A DNA stretch of 24,918 nt from Clostridiales bacterium. GTDB lineage: Bacteria; Bacillota; Clostridia; Christensenellales; Aristaeellaceae. Below, piece by piece: positions 1 to 6,869 of this stretch. Each line of letters begins with the position of its first letter. Within the stretch, counting starts at the first letter, position 1. A model generated the notes under the pieces. The model saw nothing but the letters and a program-made list of their open reading frames with translations. It was not told the origin of the DNA and did no database searches. The stretch lies in contig SFNY01000056.1 of NCBI GenBank assembly GCA_004554085.1, forward strand, positions 1 to 24,918, in the 5' to 3' direction. The translations under genes were made by a program, and so were the position numbers.

Positions 1-480
1 ACCGCGCGTGGCGGTGACGGTGATGGTCGCCGTGCCCTCGCCGACGGGAGTCACCACGCCGTCAACCACCGTCGCGATCTTCGCCGAGCTGGATTTCCAT
101 GTGTAGGTTGCCTGTGCGGTTTCCGGCGCAAGGCTCGGAGTCAGGGTCAGGGTTTCGCCAAGGTTGAGGTTGACCGTGCCCGTCTTGTCCAGCTTCACCG
201 CCGTGGGCTTGTAGGGGTCGACCACCTTGACCTTCACGGTTGCGGTCTTTTTGATCTTGCCGCGCGTGGCGGTCACGGTAATCGTCGCGGTGCCCTCGCC
301 GACGGGAGTCACCACGCCGTCCGCAACCGTCGCGATCTTCGTGGAGCTGGTCTTCCAGCTATAGGTTGCCTGAGCAGTCTCGGGGGACAGGCTGGGGGTC
401 AGGGTCAAAGTCTCGCCAAGGTTCAGGTTGACGGTTCCGGTCTTGTCCAGTTTGACCCCGGTGGGCTTGTAGGGGTCGAC
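1..480 (-). repeat. Tandem 258-bp (86-residue) BIG2 repeat units
   Basis: One full unit spans 223-480 and the next, near-identical unit spans 1-222 and is cut by the window edge. Each starts with Val-Asp-Pro-Tyr-Lys-Pro-Thr and contains LDKTGTVNLNLGETLTLTPS. The GTCGAC at 475-480 recurs at 217-222, exactly 258 bases away. A diverged unit lies just upstream in the same protein. Near-identity at DNA level suggests recent duplication or gene conversion, so copy number may vary between strains. Confidence 0.9.
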
Positions 481-2175
481 CACACGCACGATGGCATTGG
501 CTTTCTTGTTGTTGTCTGTGGTTGCCGTGATGGTCGCCGTGCCTTCGCCGGTCGCGGTCACAAGCCCATTGGAATCCACGGCCGCAACGTTGGTGTTGGA
601 GGACTTCCATGTTATGGTTGCATAGCTGCCCTCCGGCGAAAGATAGAACGGCATCTGGAAGGTATCGCCCACGCTGAGCGCGCCCACGCCCTGCGAATCC
701 GGTCCATACACCGTGATTCCGGTCGGCTTCAGGTTCTTGTCCGCAACCTTGATTTCAGCTAGATCAGAGATACCATATGTCCTCCATCCGCTCGGCGACG
801 TAAAATGAATCTTAATTTCAACGTAACAGTGCATGGCGTCCGGAGTCACCTGTAAGTTCCAGTATGCCTTGCCGTCCCTGACCGTCTTCTGTGTGGTTTC
901 GCCCAGATACTTCCGATCCAATTCTCCTTCCGGATAGAAGAAGCCGTAGGTGAGCTTGCTTACGCCCTCGGCGCTGGTGCACACGTTGACCGTCACGGTC
1001 TCTCCCAGCAGAACGGGATTCTTGCTGAAGCTGATGCTGTGGATCTTCGGTTCAGGATACACGACGACCTTGACGCTGTCGCTTGCGCCGGAGCCGTCCA
1101 TAGCCGTGGCTGTGATCGTCGCCTCGCCCGGCGCGAGGCCCTTCACAATGATCCTGCTGGTTTCGTATCCATTGTTGAGGTACTCTTCCACTTCCATCTG
1201 AACGACGTCAGGATTGGAATTCGTCCAAGCAAGCCGCTGGTCCGTCGTCTGCCATGAAATGAATTCGCAGCTGATAAGTCCTTCATCCAGATAGCCGGTT
1301 CCGTCATACTGAAGATCAATCGCATCATGCGAGAGACGAATCTCATCCGCCAGGCGCGGCTTGACGGTGACCGTTCTGGAGACGGTCACGCCGGAGCCGT
1401 CCATCGCAGTTCCTGTGATGGTCGCGGTGCCGATGCCGACAGCCGTGAAGAATGCAAAATCGTGATTCACATTCGTAATTTCCGTATCAATCCGCAGGAC
1501 GGAGGGATCGGAACTCGTCCATCGGACGCGGGTATCGCTGACATTATACGGATAGAACCTGACAAGCAGGTTATACGTATCATAATACTCCGGCTTTCCG
1601 CCGTAGAAATACACCGTGTCTCCGTAGTCTTCCACGATCAGCTTTTCGCAAAGCACGACGTCCTCATTCGGGCGCTGCTTGACGGTGATCTCTCTGTAGT
1701 TGTCCACGCCGGAGCCATCCATGGTGGTCCCCGTGATGGTCGCGGTACCAACTCCGACGGCAGTGTAGCGGACATAGCCGCTGCGCACATTCGTCAGCGC
1801 CGTATCGATGCGCACGACGGAGGGATTGGAGCTGGTCCACTGGACGCGTGTGTCGCTCACATCATCGGGAGAGAGCCAGAAGAGCAGGGAGCCCTGATCG
1901 AGTTCGCCTGCATTTCCGCCGTAGTACAGCACCTCGGGATCATCCATCATCAGTCCGTCGCAGAGCGCGTTCGCAAACGGAATTGTCTCGCACGTCTGCA
2001 TCAAGGGCAGATCTTCCGTCTCTGTGGGTGCATTCGGGGCTACCGTTTCAGCTCCCGCTTCCTCTGCGGGTGCTTTTGCCGGAACGGGTACCTCCTCCGC
2101 AAATGCAGGCAGCATTCCGAGCAGCATCGCGCAGCTCAGAAGGATTGCCAGAAGCCGATTGATTTCAGTTTTCAT
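1..2175 (-). CDS. Secreted multi-domain Ig-like (BIG2) surface protein, C-terminus outside window
   Basis: The minus strand is open from an ATG at 2175 to the window edge (725 codons, no stop), so the gene is partial. The N-terminus is a clear signal peptide: MKT, then a Leu/Ala-rich core ending AFA-EE near residue 26. An acidic Ala/Pro linker follows. Three related Ig-like modules come next, each with a W-T-S/N-S-N/D-P motif and a G-T/E-A-T-I-T strand followed by MDGSG. Then there is a different beta-rich module, then BIG2-type domains with WKSS and GEGTATIT motifs. The last two units are near-identical 86-residue repeats. Such proteins are typically exported and cell-wall associated, as adhesins or stalks. 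The missing C-terminus would show the anchor (LPXTG, SLH or other). A moderate RBS (AAAGGGAA) precedes the ATG. The binding target cannot be inferred. Confidence 0.88.
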   Translation of the reverse strand, partial: MKTEINRLLAILLSCAMLLGMLPAFAEEVPVPAKAPAEEAGAETVAPNAPTETEDLPLMQTCETIPFANALCDGLMMDDPEVLYYGGNAGELDQGSLLFWLSPDDVSDTRVQWTSSNPSVVRIDTALTNVRSGYVRYTAVGVGTATITGTTMDGSGVDNYREITVKQRPNEDVVLCEKLIVEDYGDTVYFYGGKPEYYDTYNLLVRFYPYNVSDTRVRWTSSDPSVLRIDTEITNVNHDFAFFTAVGIGTATITGTAMDGSGVTVSRTVTVKPRLADEIRLSHDAIDLQYDGTGYLDEGLISCEFISWQTTDQRLAWTNSNPDVVQMEVEEYLNNGYETSRIIVKGLAPGEATITATAMDGSGASDSVKVVVYPEPKIHSISFSKNPVLLGETVTVNVCTSAEGVSKLTYGFFYPEGELDRKYLGETTQKTVRDGKAYWNLQVTPDAMHCYVEIKIHFTSPSGWRTYGISDLAEIKVADKNLKPTGITVYGPDSQGVGALSVGDTFQMPFYLSPEGSYATITWKSSNTNVAAVDSNGLVTATGEGTATITATTDNNKKANAIVRVVDPYKPTGVKLDKTGTVNLNLGETLTLTPSLSPETAQATYSWKTSSTKIATVADGVVTPVGEGTATITVTATRGKIKKTATVKVKVVDPYKPTAVKLDKTGTVNLNLGETLTLTPSLAPETAQATYTWKSSSAKIATVVDGVVTPVGEGTATITVTATRG

Positions 2176-2211
2176 GTGTTCCCTTTCTTTCAATTAAAAT
2201 ATTCTAAGGCA

Positions 2212-2240
2212 AGGATACCATATTTTTGCAATTCTGGCAA
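2212..2240 (-). promoter_or_regulatory. Candidate sigma-A promoter of the Ig-like protein gene
   Basis: On the minus strand TTGCCA (2240-2235) is followed after 17 bases by TATCCT (2217-2212), about 35 bases before the ATG at 2175. The -10 is imperfect. TAGAAT slightly downstream is an alternative -10 with poorer spacing. Confidence 0.45.
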
Positions 2241-2315
2241 TATATGCGGCGGAACAACAGGGAACATGGAGCTTTACGGAGTGTAAATAATTGGAGGATT
2301 CTGCGGTTGAAATAC

Positions 2316-2344
2316 TTGCCTTTCTGTACAAAAACATGTATAAT
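2316..2344 (+). promoter_or_regulatory. Strong sigma-A promoter of the Nudix gene
   Basis: TTGCCT (2316-2321), a 17-base spacer and a perfect TATAAT (2339-2344). The expected transcript start is near 2351. That rules out the upstream in-frame start at 2291 and supports the ATG at 2381. The promoter is divergent from the one at 2212-2240, with about 75 bases between the two -35 boxes. Confidence 0.85.
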
Positions 2345-2380
2345 TGGATATTATCGATTTATCAATCTGGAAGGGACGGG

Positions 2381-2836
2381 ATGCGCTTGTCCGCACGCAA
2401 CTCAGCCAAGGCCATCGTCATCAACAACGGCAAGATCCTCGTCAACCGCTGCGAATCCCGCTTCGGCGAATACTATACCCTGCCGGGCGGCGGACAGAAG
2501 ACCGGCGAAATGCTCACCGAGACCGTGCGCCGGGAGCTGCTGGAGGAGACCGGCTATTCCGTCACGCCGCTGCGACTCTCCGGCATCTATGAGCGCGTGT
2601 CCGAGGGCCGGGACGAGGGCATGTGCCACAAGATCTACTTCATCTTCCTCTGCAGGCTGAACAGCGGCTCCCACGTCGATCCCTCGGAGAGGGACCGCTT
2701 TCAGATCGGTACCGACTGGGTGCCCCTGCGGGAGATCAGCAGCCGCAACCTCTTCCCCCGCGCAATCCGCGACAACATCCGCAGCCTCACCGGCTACGGC
2801 GAGACCATCTACATCGGCTCCGAGAAGGAGCGCTGA
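2381..2836 (+). CDS. Nudix hydrolase
   Basis: A 151-residue Nudix-family pyrophosphohydrolase that would cleave a nucleoside diphosphate linked to another moiety, in the cytoplasm. The Nudix box GX5EX7REUXEEXGU is intact: GGQKTGE, then seven residues, then RELLEETGY, giving the Mg-binding glutamates. The N-terminus SAKAIVINNGKILV is the usual first strand of the fold, and LPGGG precedes the helix. The ATG at 2381 is chosen because it follows a purine-rich RBS (GGAAGGGACGGG) and lies downstream of the promoter at 2316-2344. An earlier in-frame ATG at 2291 lies upstream of the transcript start. The gene is monocistronic, with its own promoter and terminator. Substrate cannot be told from sequence. 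Confidence 0.92.
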   Translation: MRLSARNSAKAIVINNGKILVNRCESRFGEYYTLPGGGQKTGEMLTETVRRELLEETGYSVTPLRLSGIYERVSEGRDEGMCHKIYFIFLCRLNSGSHVDPSERDRFQIGTDWVPLREISSRNLFPRAIRDNIRSLTGYGETIYIGSEKER

Positions 2837-2844
2837 CCCCACCG

Positions 2845-2879
2845 AATGGAACGGAAAAAAGCTTCCGTTCCATTTTTTT
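2845..2879 (+). terminator. Rho-independent terminator after the Nudix gene
   Basis: A perfect 12-bp stem (AATGGAACGGAA at 2845-2856 with TTCCGTTCCATT at 2863-2874), a 6-base loop and a T-run to 2879. It starts 8 bases after the Nudix stop codon. Confidence 0.93.
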
Positions 2880-2880
2880 G

Positions 2881-2909
2881 TTCCGAACGGGGGAATTCCG
2901 CGTTCGGAA
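2881..2909. repeat. Inverted repeat upstream of the ECF sigma gene
   Basis: TTCCGAACG (2881-2889) and CGTTCGGAA (2901-2909) are perfect 9-bp arms around an 11-base centre. There is no T-tract, so it does not look like a second terminator. It lies 48 bases before the sigma factor ATG and could be an operator or a leader structure. No regulator can be named. Confidence 0.5.
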
Positions 2910-2957
2910 TGCGCGCCTTGTGCGTCTAAAAGGTGTGCACAGAGAGGAGAGAAACGA

Positions 2958-3518
2958 ATGTTTGCATGCATGCTCGCCGCCCTCGAAAGCGAGGACGACC
3001 GGAATTATGTAGAGCAGCTCTACCTTGAGAACTATGGAGAGATGTACCGAAGGGCCCGCAGCATCCTCAAGAGCCACGCCGACGCGGAGGATGCGGTGGA
3101 AGCGGCAATGCTCCGCATCATCGACCACATCTCCACGCTGAAGAAGTGCAACGCTGCTTCGCAGCGCTCCTACCTGATCGCCTGCGCCCGCAACGCGGCC
3201 ATCGATCGCCTGCGCCGGGATTCCAAAATCGACCGCTTCGGGGATGTGCAGGAACGGCTCGCCGTCCTGCCGGACGAAGCTCCGCCGACGGACGCTTTCC
3301 TCATCCGCAGCGAACAGATTCAGGCCGTCGCGGCGGCGCTGAAGCGGCTGGAGCCCGGGATGCGGGAGCTTTTGAGGATGAAATACTTCGACGAAATGAG
3401 CGACGCGGAGATTGCGCAGCTCCTGGGCGTCAGCCGGGACAGCCTGCGCAGCCGCGTCAATCGCGCGCGCCGGAAGCTGGGCGCGCTGCTTCAGGAGGTG
3501 GAAAGCGATGACCAGTGA
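2958..3518 (+). CDS. ECF-type RNA polymerase sigma factor
   Basis: A 186-residue sigma-70 family protein of the ECF class with only regions 2 and 4. Region 2 spans about residues 20-86 (LYLENYGEMYRRARSIL, the DAEDAVEAAM helix, RSYLIACARNAAIDRLRR). A variable linker follows. Region 4 is about residues 120-178, with the helix-turn-helix SDAEIAQLLGVSRDSLRSRV and the basic end NRARRKLGALL. It would direct RNA polymerase to a small regulon and is expected to be held inactive by a membrane partner. A GAGAGGAGAG RBS precedes the ATG. Its last 11 bases overlap the start of the next gene, whose RBS (AGGAGGTG) lies inside this one. This implies translational coupling of sigma and membrane partner. Trigger and regulon are unknown. 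Confidence 0.93.
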   Translation: MFACMLAALESEDDRNYVEQLYLENYGEMYRRARSILKSHADAEDAVEAAMLRIIDHISTLKKCNAASQRSYLIACARNAAIDRLRRDSKIDRFGDVQERLAVLPDEAPPTDAFLIRSEQIQAVAAALKRLEPGMRELLRMKYFDEMSDAEIAQLLGVSRDSLRSRVNRARRKLGALLQEVESDDQ

Positions 3519-5919
3519 GATGAACCATATACCCGACCACAGCCGCGCCGCCATCTCCGAGGGCTGCGACGCAGCGCTTCTCCGCGCAGCATTTCTGCAA
3601 CTGGAGGAGGAAGAAATCATGAAAACCAGATCGATACTGAATTGCAAGAACCACGATGCGCCGGAGCGGCTGGCCTTTGCACGAAGCCTGCGCCGCCGCG
3701 CCCGCCGCAGCGCAGCGCGCCAGGCCGTCGCCCGCGCCCTGCCCCGCACACTTCAGGCCGCCGCTTGCCTCATCGCCGTGCTGAGCGTGGGCATGGGCGT
3801 TGCCCTCGCGACCTCGTCCGCCGCCCGGAGCTGGGCGGCAGGGGTGCTGCACGCGGAAATCTACGAGGAGACGAACCTCTTCTCCGACACAGGCCGCGTT
3901 CCGACCCAGTACTTCGGCGACGAGCCGCTCTCCGGCTTCCGGGGCGGTGCGGCGCTGGGAGACGCGCTGTACCTCGTCGGCGGCATCAATTCGGACGACG
4001 ATATCTACGTGCAGACCCCCGGCGACGCGCAGTATACCATCTACAAGGGGAATGCGGACGATGATCGCGAACTGATGAATCTGACCGCGTTCGAGGACGG
4101 TCTCTACGCCCTCTGCGCCGAGGGCACGGAAGACGATTGGTTCTCCGAGGAAGCGGACGCATGCCCCGCCTACAGCGTGGGAAGGCTGCGCTTTGCCGAG
4201 GGCAGCTACACCGTTGAGGACGCCCGGACGATCGAGCGCAACGCCCTGTTCGGCGACGATCCCCGCAAGCCCACCAGCGCTTCCGTGCAGAGCTTCTGTG
4301 CGGATGGCGACTTCATCTATCTTCTCTCCCAATGGGCCTATCCCGCCGAGGGCTGGAGCGGCGAGACCCACTGCCGCCTGCTGCGGCTGAATCCCGCCAC
4401 CGGTGCGCTGGATGCCCTAGAACTCCCGGAGGGGAAGTATCTCGGATTTGAGGGCGATCTCTCCGCCTTCTCCGGTGGGGACGGCAGGGCTTACCTCGCG
4501 CTCTCCGAGAATGAAGCGGCGACCAGCCGCATCCTGCGCATCGAGCCGGACGGCAGCCTAACGGCTGTCGCAGAGCTTGCCTACAGGGCAGGTTCCCGTC
4601 CCTGCGCCTTTTCCACGGATGCGGCGGGTGACACCCTCTACTACCTGCAGGAGCGCTGCATCTACACTGCGCCCGTGTCCGACCCCACACAGGCCCGGGC
4701 GATCACCACCACCGGCCAGACCCACGGCAGCGCGGTGCGCATCGGCGACGATGCGCTGGCCATCGTGAACGAACTGAGCGCACAGGTCTACGTCCTCAGC
4801 AATGTGCAGCCGGAGATCACGCAGCTGTGCGTGGACGGCTCCGGCGGCAACTACGACGCGGAGACGGCCTTTGCCGAGGCCCATCCCGGCGTAAACCTGG
4901 TGGGCGACCCCTGCTATGCGCAGACCTGGAGGGACGATCGATATGTCGATGCGATCCTCGCGGGGCAGAGTCAGGCGGACGTGTGGCTCATTCAGATGGA
5001 GGACGTGCCGCTGCTGTTGGACGCGGGCGTTTATACGGAAATCGACGATCCCGATCTGATTGAAACCGCTTCCCGGATGTACCCCGGACTTCAGCGCGAG
5101 GTGCAGCGGGACGGCAAGCTGGTCGCCGTGCCCCTCTACGGCTGGACGTATCCGGATTTCAGCCTCGATCCGAGGGTGATGGAGGTACTGAATCTGTCCG
5201 AAGATGCGCTCCCCGAAACCTGGGCGGAGATGCTGGAGCTGCTGATCGAGCTCTCCCGCGACCCGCAGGCGCAGCGCTACTGCCTGAACGACGACTATGC
5301 GGACGCGGACGGGTTCTCCCGCATCCTCTTCAACCGCATTTGCAGCGCCTACCTGCGCCTGTGCCGCTACGAGGGACGCGACGCCGATTTCAACGATCCG
5401 CGCTTTGAGGCCGTCGCCAATCTCTGGCGACAGATCGACTTCGACGCATTTCGCTATGCGTGCCGGGACATGCCGGACAACACCGTCGAGGGCGCGCTGC
5501 TCTATTCGGACAGCGTCATCGCTGATGCAGACTGGGCGGTTCCCTGCCCGCTGCGCTTCGATGCGGCCAGTCCCCGCGTCAGCGGCTGCTCCGGCCTCGT
5601 GGCCATCGTCAATCCCGAAACGCAGAACATGGCCCTGGCCTGTGATTACATCCGCTGCTACTTCGGCGATGGAATCGAAGACCTCGAGCGCGTCAGCTTC
5701 GATCTGGACAGCGATCCGGACGAACTCACCGATGAAGCGAACCTCGCGGAGCGGATTCCCCGCATGCGTGATCTGACCGGCGATCTCACCGTCGTGCCCT
5801 CCATCACCCGCACCAGGCCGGATGCATGGACGCAGGCCGACGAGGCCGCGCGCGCCTTCGCCAGCGGGAAGATCAGCTTCGACGAGCTATCCGAAGCGCT
5901 CAACGCAAGCCTCTCCTGA
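3508..5919 (+). CDS. Membrane anti-sigma-like protein with propeller-like and solute-binding-like sensor domains
   Basis: An 803-residue protein translated from an ATG overlapping the sigma factor stop, with a strong RBS (AGGAGGTG, 3492-3499). Residues 1-80 are cytoplasmic: a short acidic helix (ALLRAAFLQLEEEE) then a very basic stretch (about 54-80). Residues 81-102 form one membrane helix. Residues about 110-430 carry repeated beta-strand motifs (GDALYLVGG, GDFIYLLSQ, GDTLYYLQE) like a beta-propeller. Residues about 435-803 resemble family-1 ABC solute-binding proteins: TAFAEAHPGVNLV, KLVAVPLYGW, LPETWAEMLELL. There is no lipobox. The position fits an anti-sigma factor whose outer domain senses a ligand; that role is inferred. 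A second in-frame ATG at 3619 also has a good RBS and would drop the cytoplasmic helix. It could alternatively be an anchored binding protein that does not regulate sigma. Confidence 0.8.
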   Translation: MTSEMNHIPDHSRAAISEGCDAALLRAAFLQLEEEEIMKTRSILNCKNHDAPERLAFARSLRRRARRSAARQAVARALPRTLQAAACLIAVLSVGMGVALATSSAARSWAAGVLHAEIYEETNLFSDTGRVPTQYFGDEPLSGFRGGAALGDALYLVGGINSDDDIYVQTPGDAQYTIYKGNADDDRELMNLTAFEDGLYALCAEGTEDDWFSEEADACPAYSVGRLRFAEGSYTVEDARTIERNALFGDDPRKPTSASVQSFCADGDFIYLLSQWAYPAEGWSGETHCRLLRLNPATGALDALELPEGKYLGFEGDLSAFSGGDGRAYLALSENEAATSRILRIEPDGSLTAVAELAYRAGSRPCAFSTDAAGDTLYYLQERCIYTAPVSDPTQARAITTTGQTHGSAVRIGDDALAIVNELSAQVYVLSNVQPEITQLCVDGSGGNYDAETAFAEAHPGVNLVGDPCYAQTWRDDRYVDAILAGQSQADVWLIQMEDVPLLLDAGVYTEIDDPDLIETASRMYPGLQREVQRDGKLVAVPLYGWTYPDFSLDPRVMEVLNLSEDALPETWAEMLELLIELSRDPQAQRYCLNDDYADADGFSRILFNRICSAYLRLCRYEGRDADFNDPRFEAVANLWRQIDFDAFRYACRDMPDNTVEGALLYSDSVIADADWAVPCPLRFDAASPRVSGCSGLVAIVNPETQNMALACDYIRCYFGDGIEDLERVSFDLDSDPDELTDEANLAERIPRMRDLTGDLTVVPSITRTRPDAWTQADEAARAFASGKISFDELSEALNASLS

Positions 5920-5997
5920 CGGGCGAACCGATTTCCTCCGGGCGCATACGCTGAATTGTGGAGCCATCCACATTCCATCAAAAAGGAAGTGCCCTGC

Positions 5998-6741
5998 ATG
6001 TCGCAAAGCAAATCTGTCAATCCGCCCGGAGGGGCCTTCACGCCCTCCACATCCCCGGTTTCACCCGATACATCCAACGGAAGCGTTCAGGATCTGCCCG
6101 GGGAGCCGGAGTTCCCCGACCTCAACGAACCCGCCATGCCAGGTATCGGCGTAGAGGGCCTGCCCACGCCGTCGCTGCCCACAGAGCCGGAGTTCCCCAA
6201 CCTCAACGAACCTGCCATGCCGGGAATCGGCCCGGAGGGACTGCCCACGCCGTCGCTGCCCGCAGAGCCGGAATTCCCAGACCTGAACGAGCCTGCCATG
6301 CCGGGAATCGGCCCGGAGGGCTTGCCCACGCCGTCGCTGCCAAGCATGCCCCAGATCATCCGGCCCCAGCCCACGCAGCCGAGCTGTCCGCCCGGCGGCT
6401 GCGCGCCCGTCTGTCCGGCGGGCTACACGCTGCGCACGGTGCAGAACAACCAGAGCTTCACCGACCTGCTGATCGCCAACAATGTCTCCTACAACGCCAT
6501 GCGTGCCGCCAACCCGGAGTTGCCCACCACCCGCATTTCTCCCGGTACCCGCTACTGCGCGCCGCCTTCGGGTTCGCGCCGGATGTGCGCCTTCGGCAGC
6601 CGCAGCTACGTCATGGGTCAGGGCGAGACCCTCTACACCCTCACCCGAACCCTGGGCGTGCAGGCGGCGCGGCTGCTGGAGCTGAACCCCAGCCTCGCTC
6701 CCGGCGACTTCCTGCCCGGGCGGGTGATCTGCGTGCCGTAG
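5998..6741 (+). CDS. LysM-repeat protein with Pro-rich 27-residue tandem repeats
   Basis: A 247-residue protein starting at ATG 5998, with RBS AAGGA about ten bases upstream. No signal peptide or membrane helix is visible. Residues 36-116 are three tandem 27-residue repeats built on EPEFPDLNEPAMPGIG and EGLPTPSLP. Two LysM-like modules follow: about 140-187 (GYTLRTVQNNQSFTDLLIAN, NPELP, ISPGTRYC) and about 201-247 (YVMGQGETLYTLTRTLGV, LNPSL, LPGRVICV). LysM binds N-acetylglucosamine polymers such as peptidoglycan. Leaderless LysM proteins with low-complexity regions occur among spore coat and cortex morphogenetic proteins of Bacillota, so a spore role is possible but inferred. The gene lies 78 bases after the anti-sigma-like gene with no terminator between, so it may be cotranscribed. 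Cysteines cluster around residues 130-140. Confidence 0.82.
   Translation: MSQSKSVNPPGGAFTPSTSPVSPDTSNGSVQDLPGEPEFPDLNEPAMPGIGVEGLPTPSLPTEPEFPNLNEPAMPGIGPEGLPTPSLPAEPEFPDLNEPAMPGIGPEGLPTPSLPSMPQIIRPQPTQPSCPPGGCAPVCPAGYTLRTVQNNQSFTDLLIANNVSYNAMRAANPELPTTRISPGTRYCAPPSGSRRMCAFGSRSYVMGQGETLYTLTRTLGVQAARLLELNPSLAPGDFLPGRVICVP
6103..6345 (+). repeat. Three 81-bp tandem repeats inside the LysM gene
   Basis: Units start at 6103, 6184 and 6265, exactly 81 bases (27 codons) apart, each encoding EPEFP-D/N-LNEPAMPGIG. The copies differ mostly at synonymous positions, so the repeat is maintained at protein level. Confidence 0.93.
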
Positions 6742-6769
6742 GGCAGAATCAGCCCCTTTTCAAAGGCAG

Positions 6770-6820
6770 CGCCCGCAGCGCATCCGGAATCGGAGGCCCT
6801 GCGGGCGGTATTTTGTATCA
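6770..6820 (+). terminator. Rho-independent terminator after the LysM gene
   Basis: CGCCCGCAG (6770-6778) pairs with CTGCGGGCG (6799-6807), followed by GTATTTTG. The T-run is short but the stem is GC-rich and sits 28 bases after the stop codon. Confidence 0.7.
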
Positions 6821-6821
6821 T

Positions 6822-6860
6822 CATGGAAAGACCCCGGCATGCATGATCTGCACGCCGGGG
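6822..6860 (-). terminator. Terminator of the zinc-ribbon membrane protein gene
   Basis: Reading the minus strand, CCCCGGC (6860-6854) pairs with GCCGGGG (6838-6832). One mismatch and three more pairs continue toward the loop, and TCTTTCC follows. It starts 9 bases beyond the stop codon at 6870. Confidence 0.6.
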
Positions 6861-6869
6861 CGGATGCGC

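Noticed and set aside
1327..2286. A 319-codon plus-strand frame at the left end
   Set aside because: Antisense to the signal-peptide-bearing Ig-like protein, whose repeats and exported N-terminus are clear.
2884..2926. Possible ECF-type autoregulated promoter (GAAC or GGAAT upstream of CGTC)
   Set aside because: GGAAT at 2906-2910 to CGTC at 2923 leaves only 12 bases, and GAAC at 2884 is too far. Neither gives the usual 15-17 spacing, so I do not call a promoter.
5953..5975. Hairpin (TGTGGA/TCCACA) between the anti-sigma-like gene and the LysM gene
   Set aside because: No T-tract follows, so it is not called a terminator; it may be a chance or leader structure.
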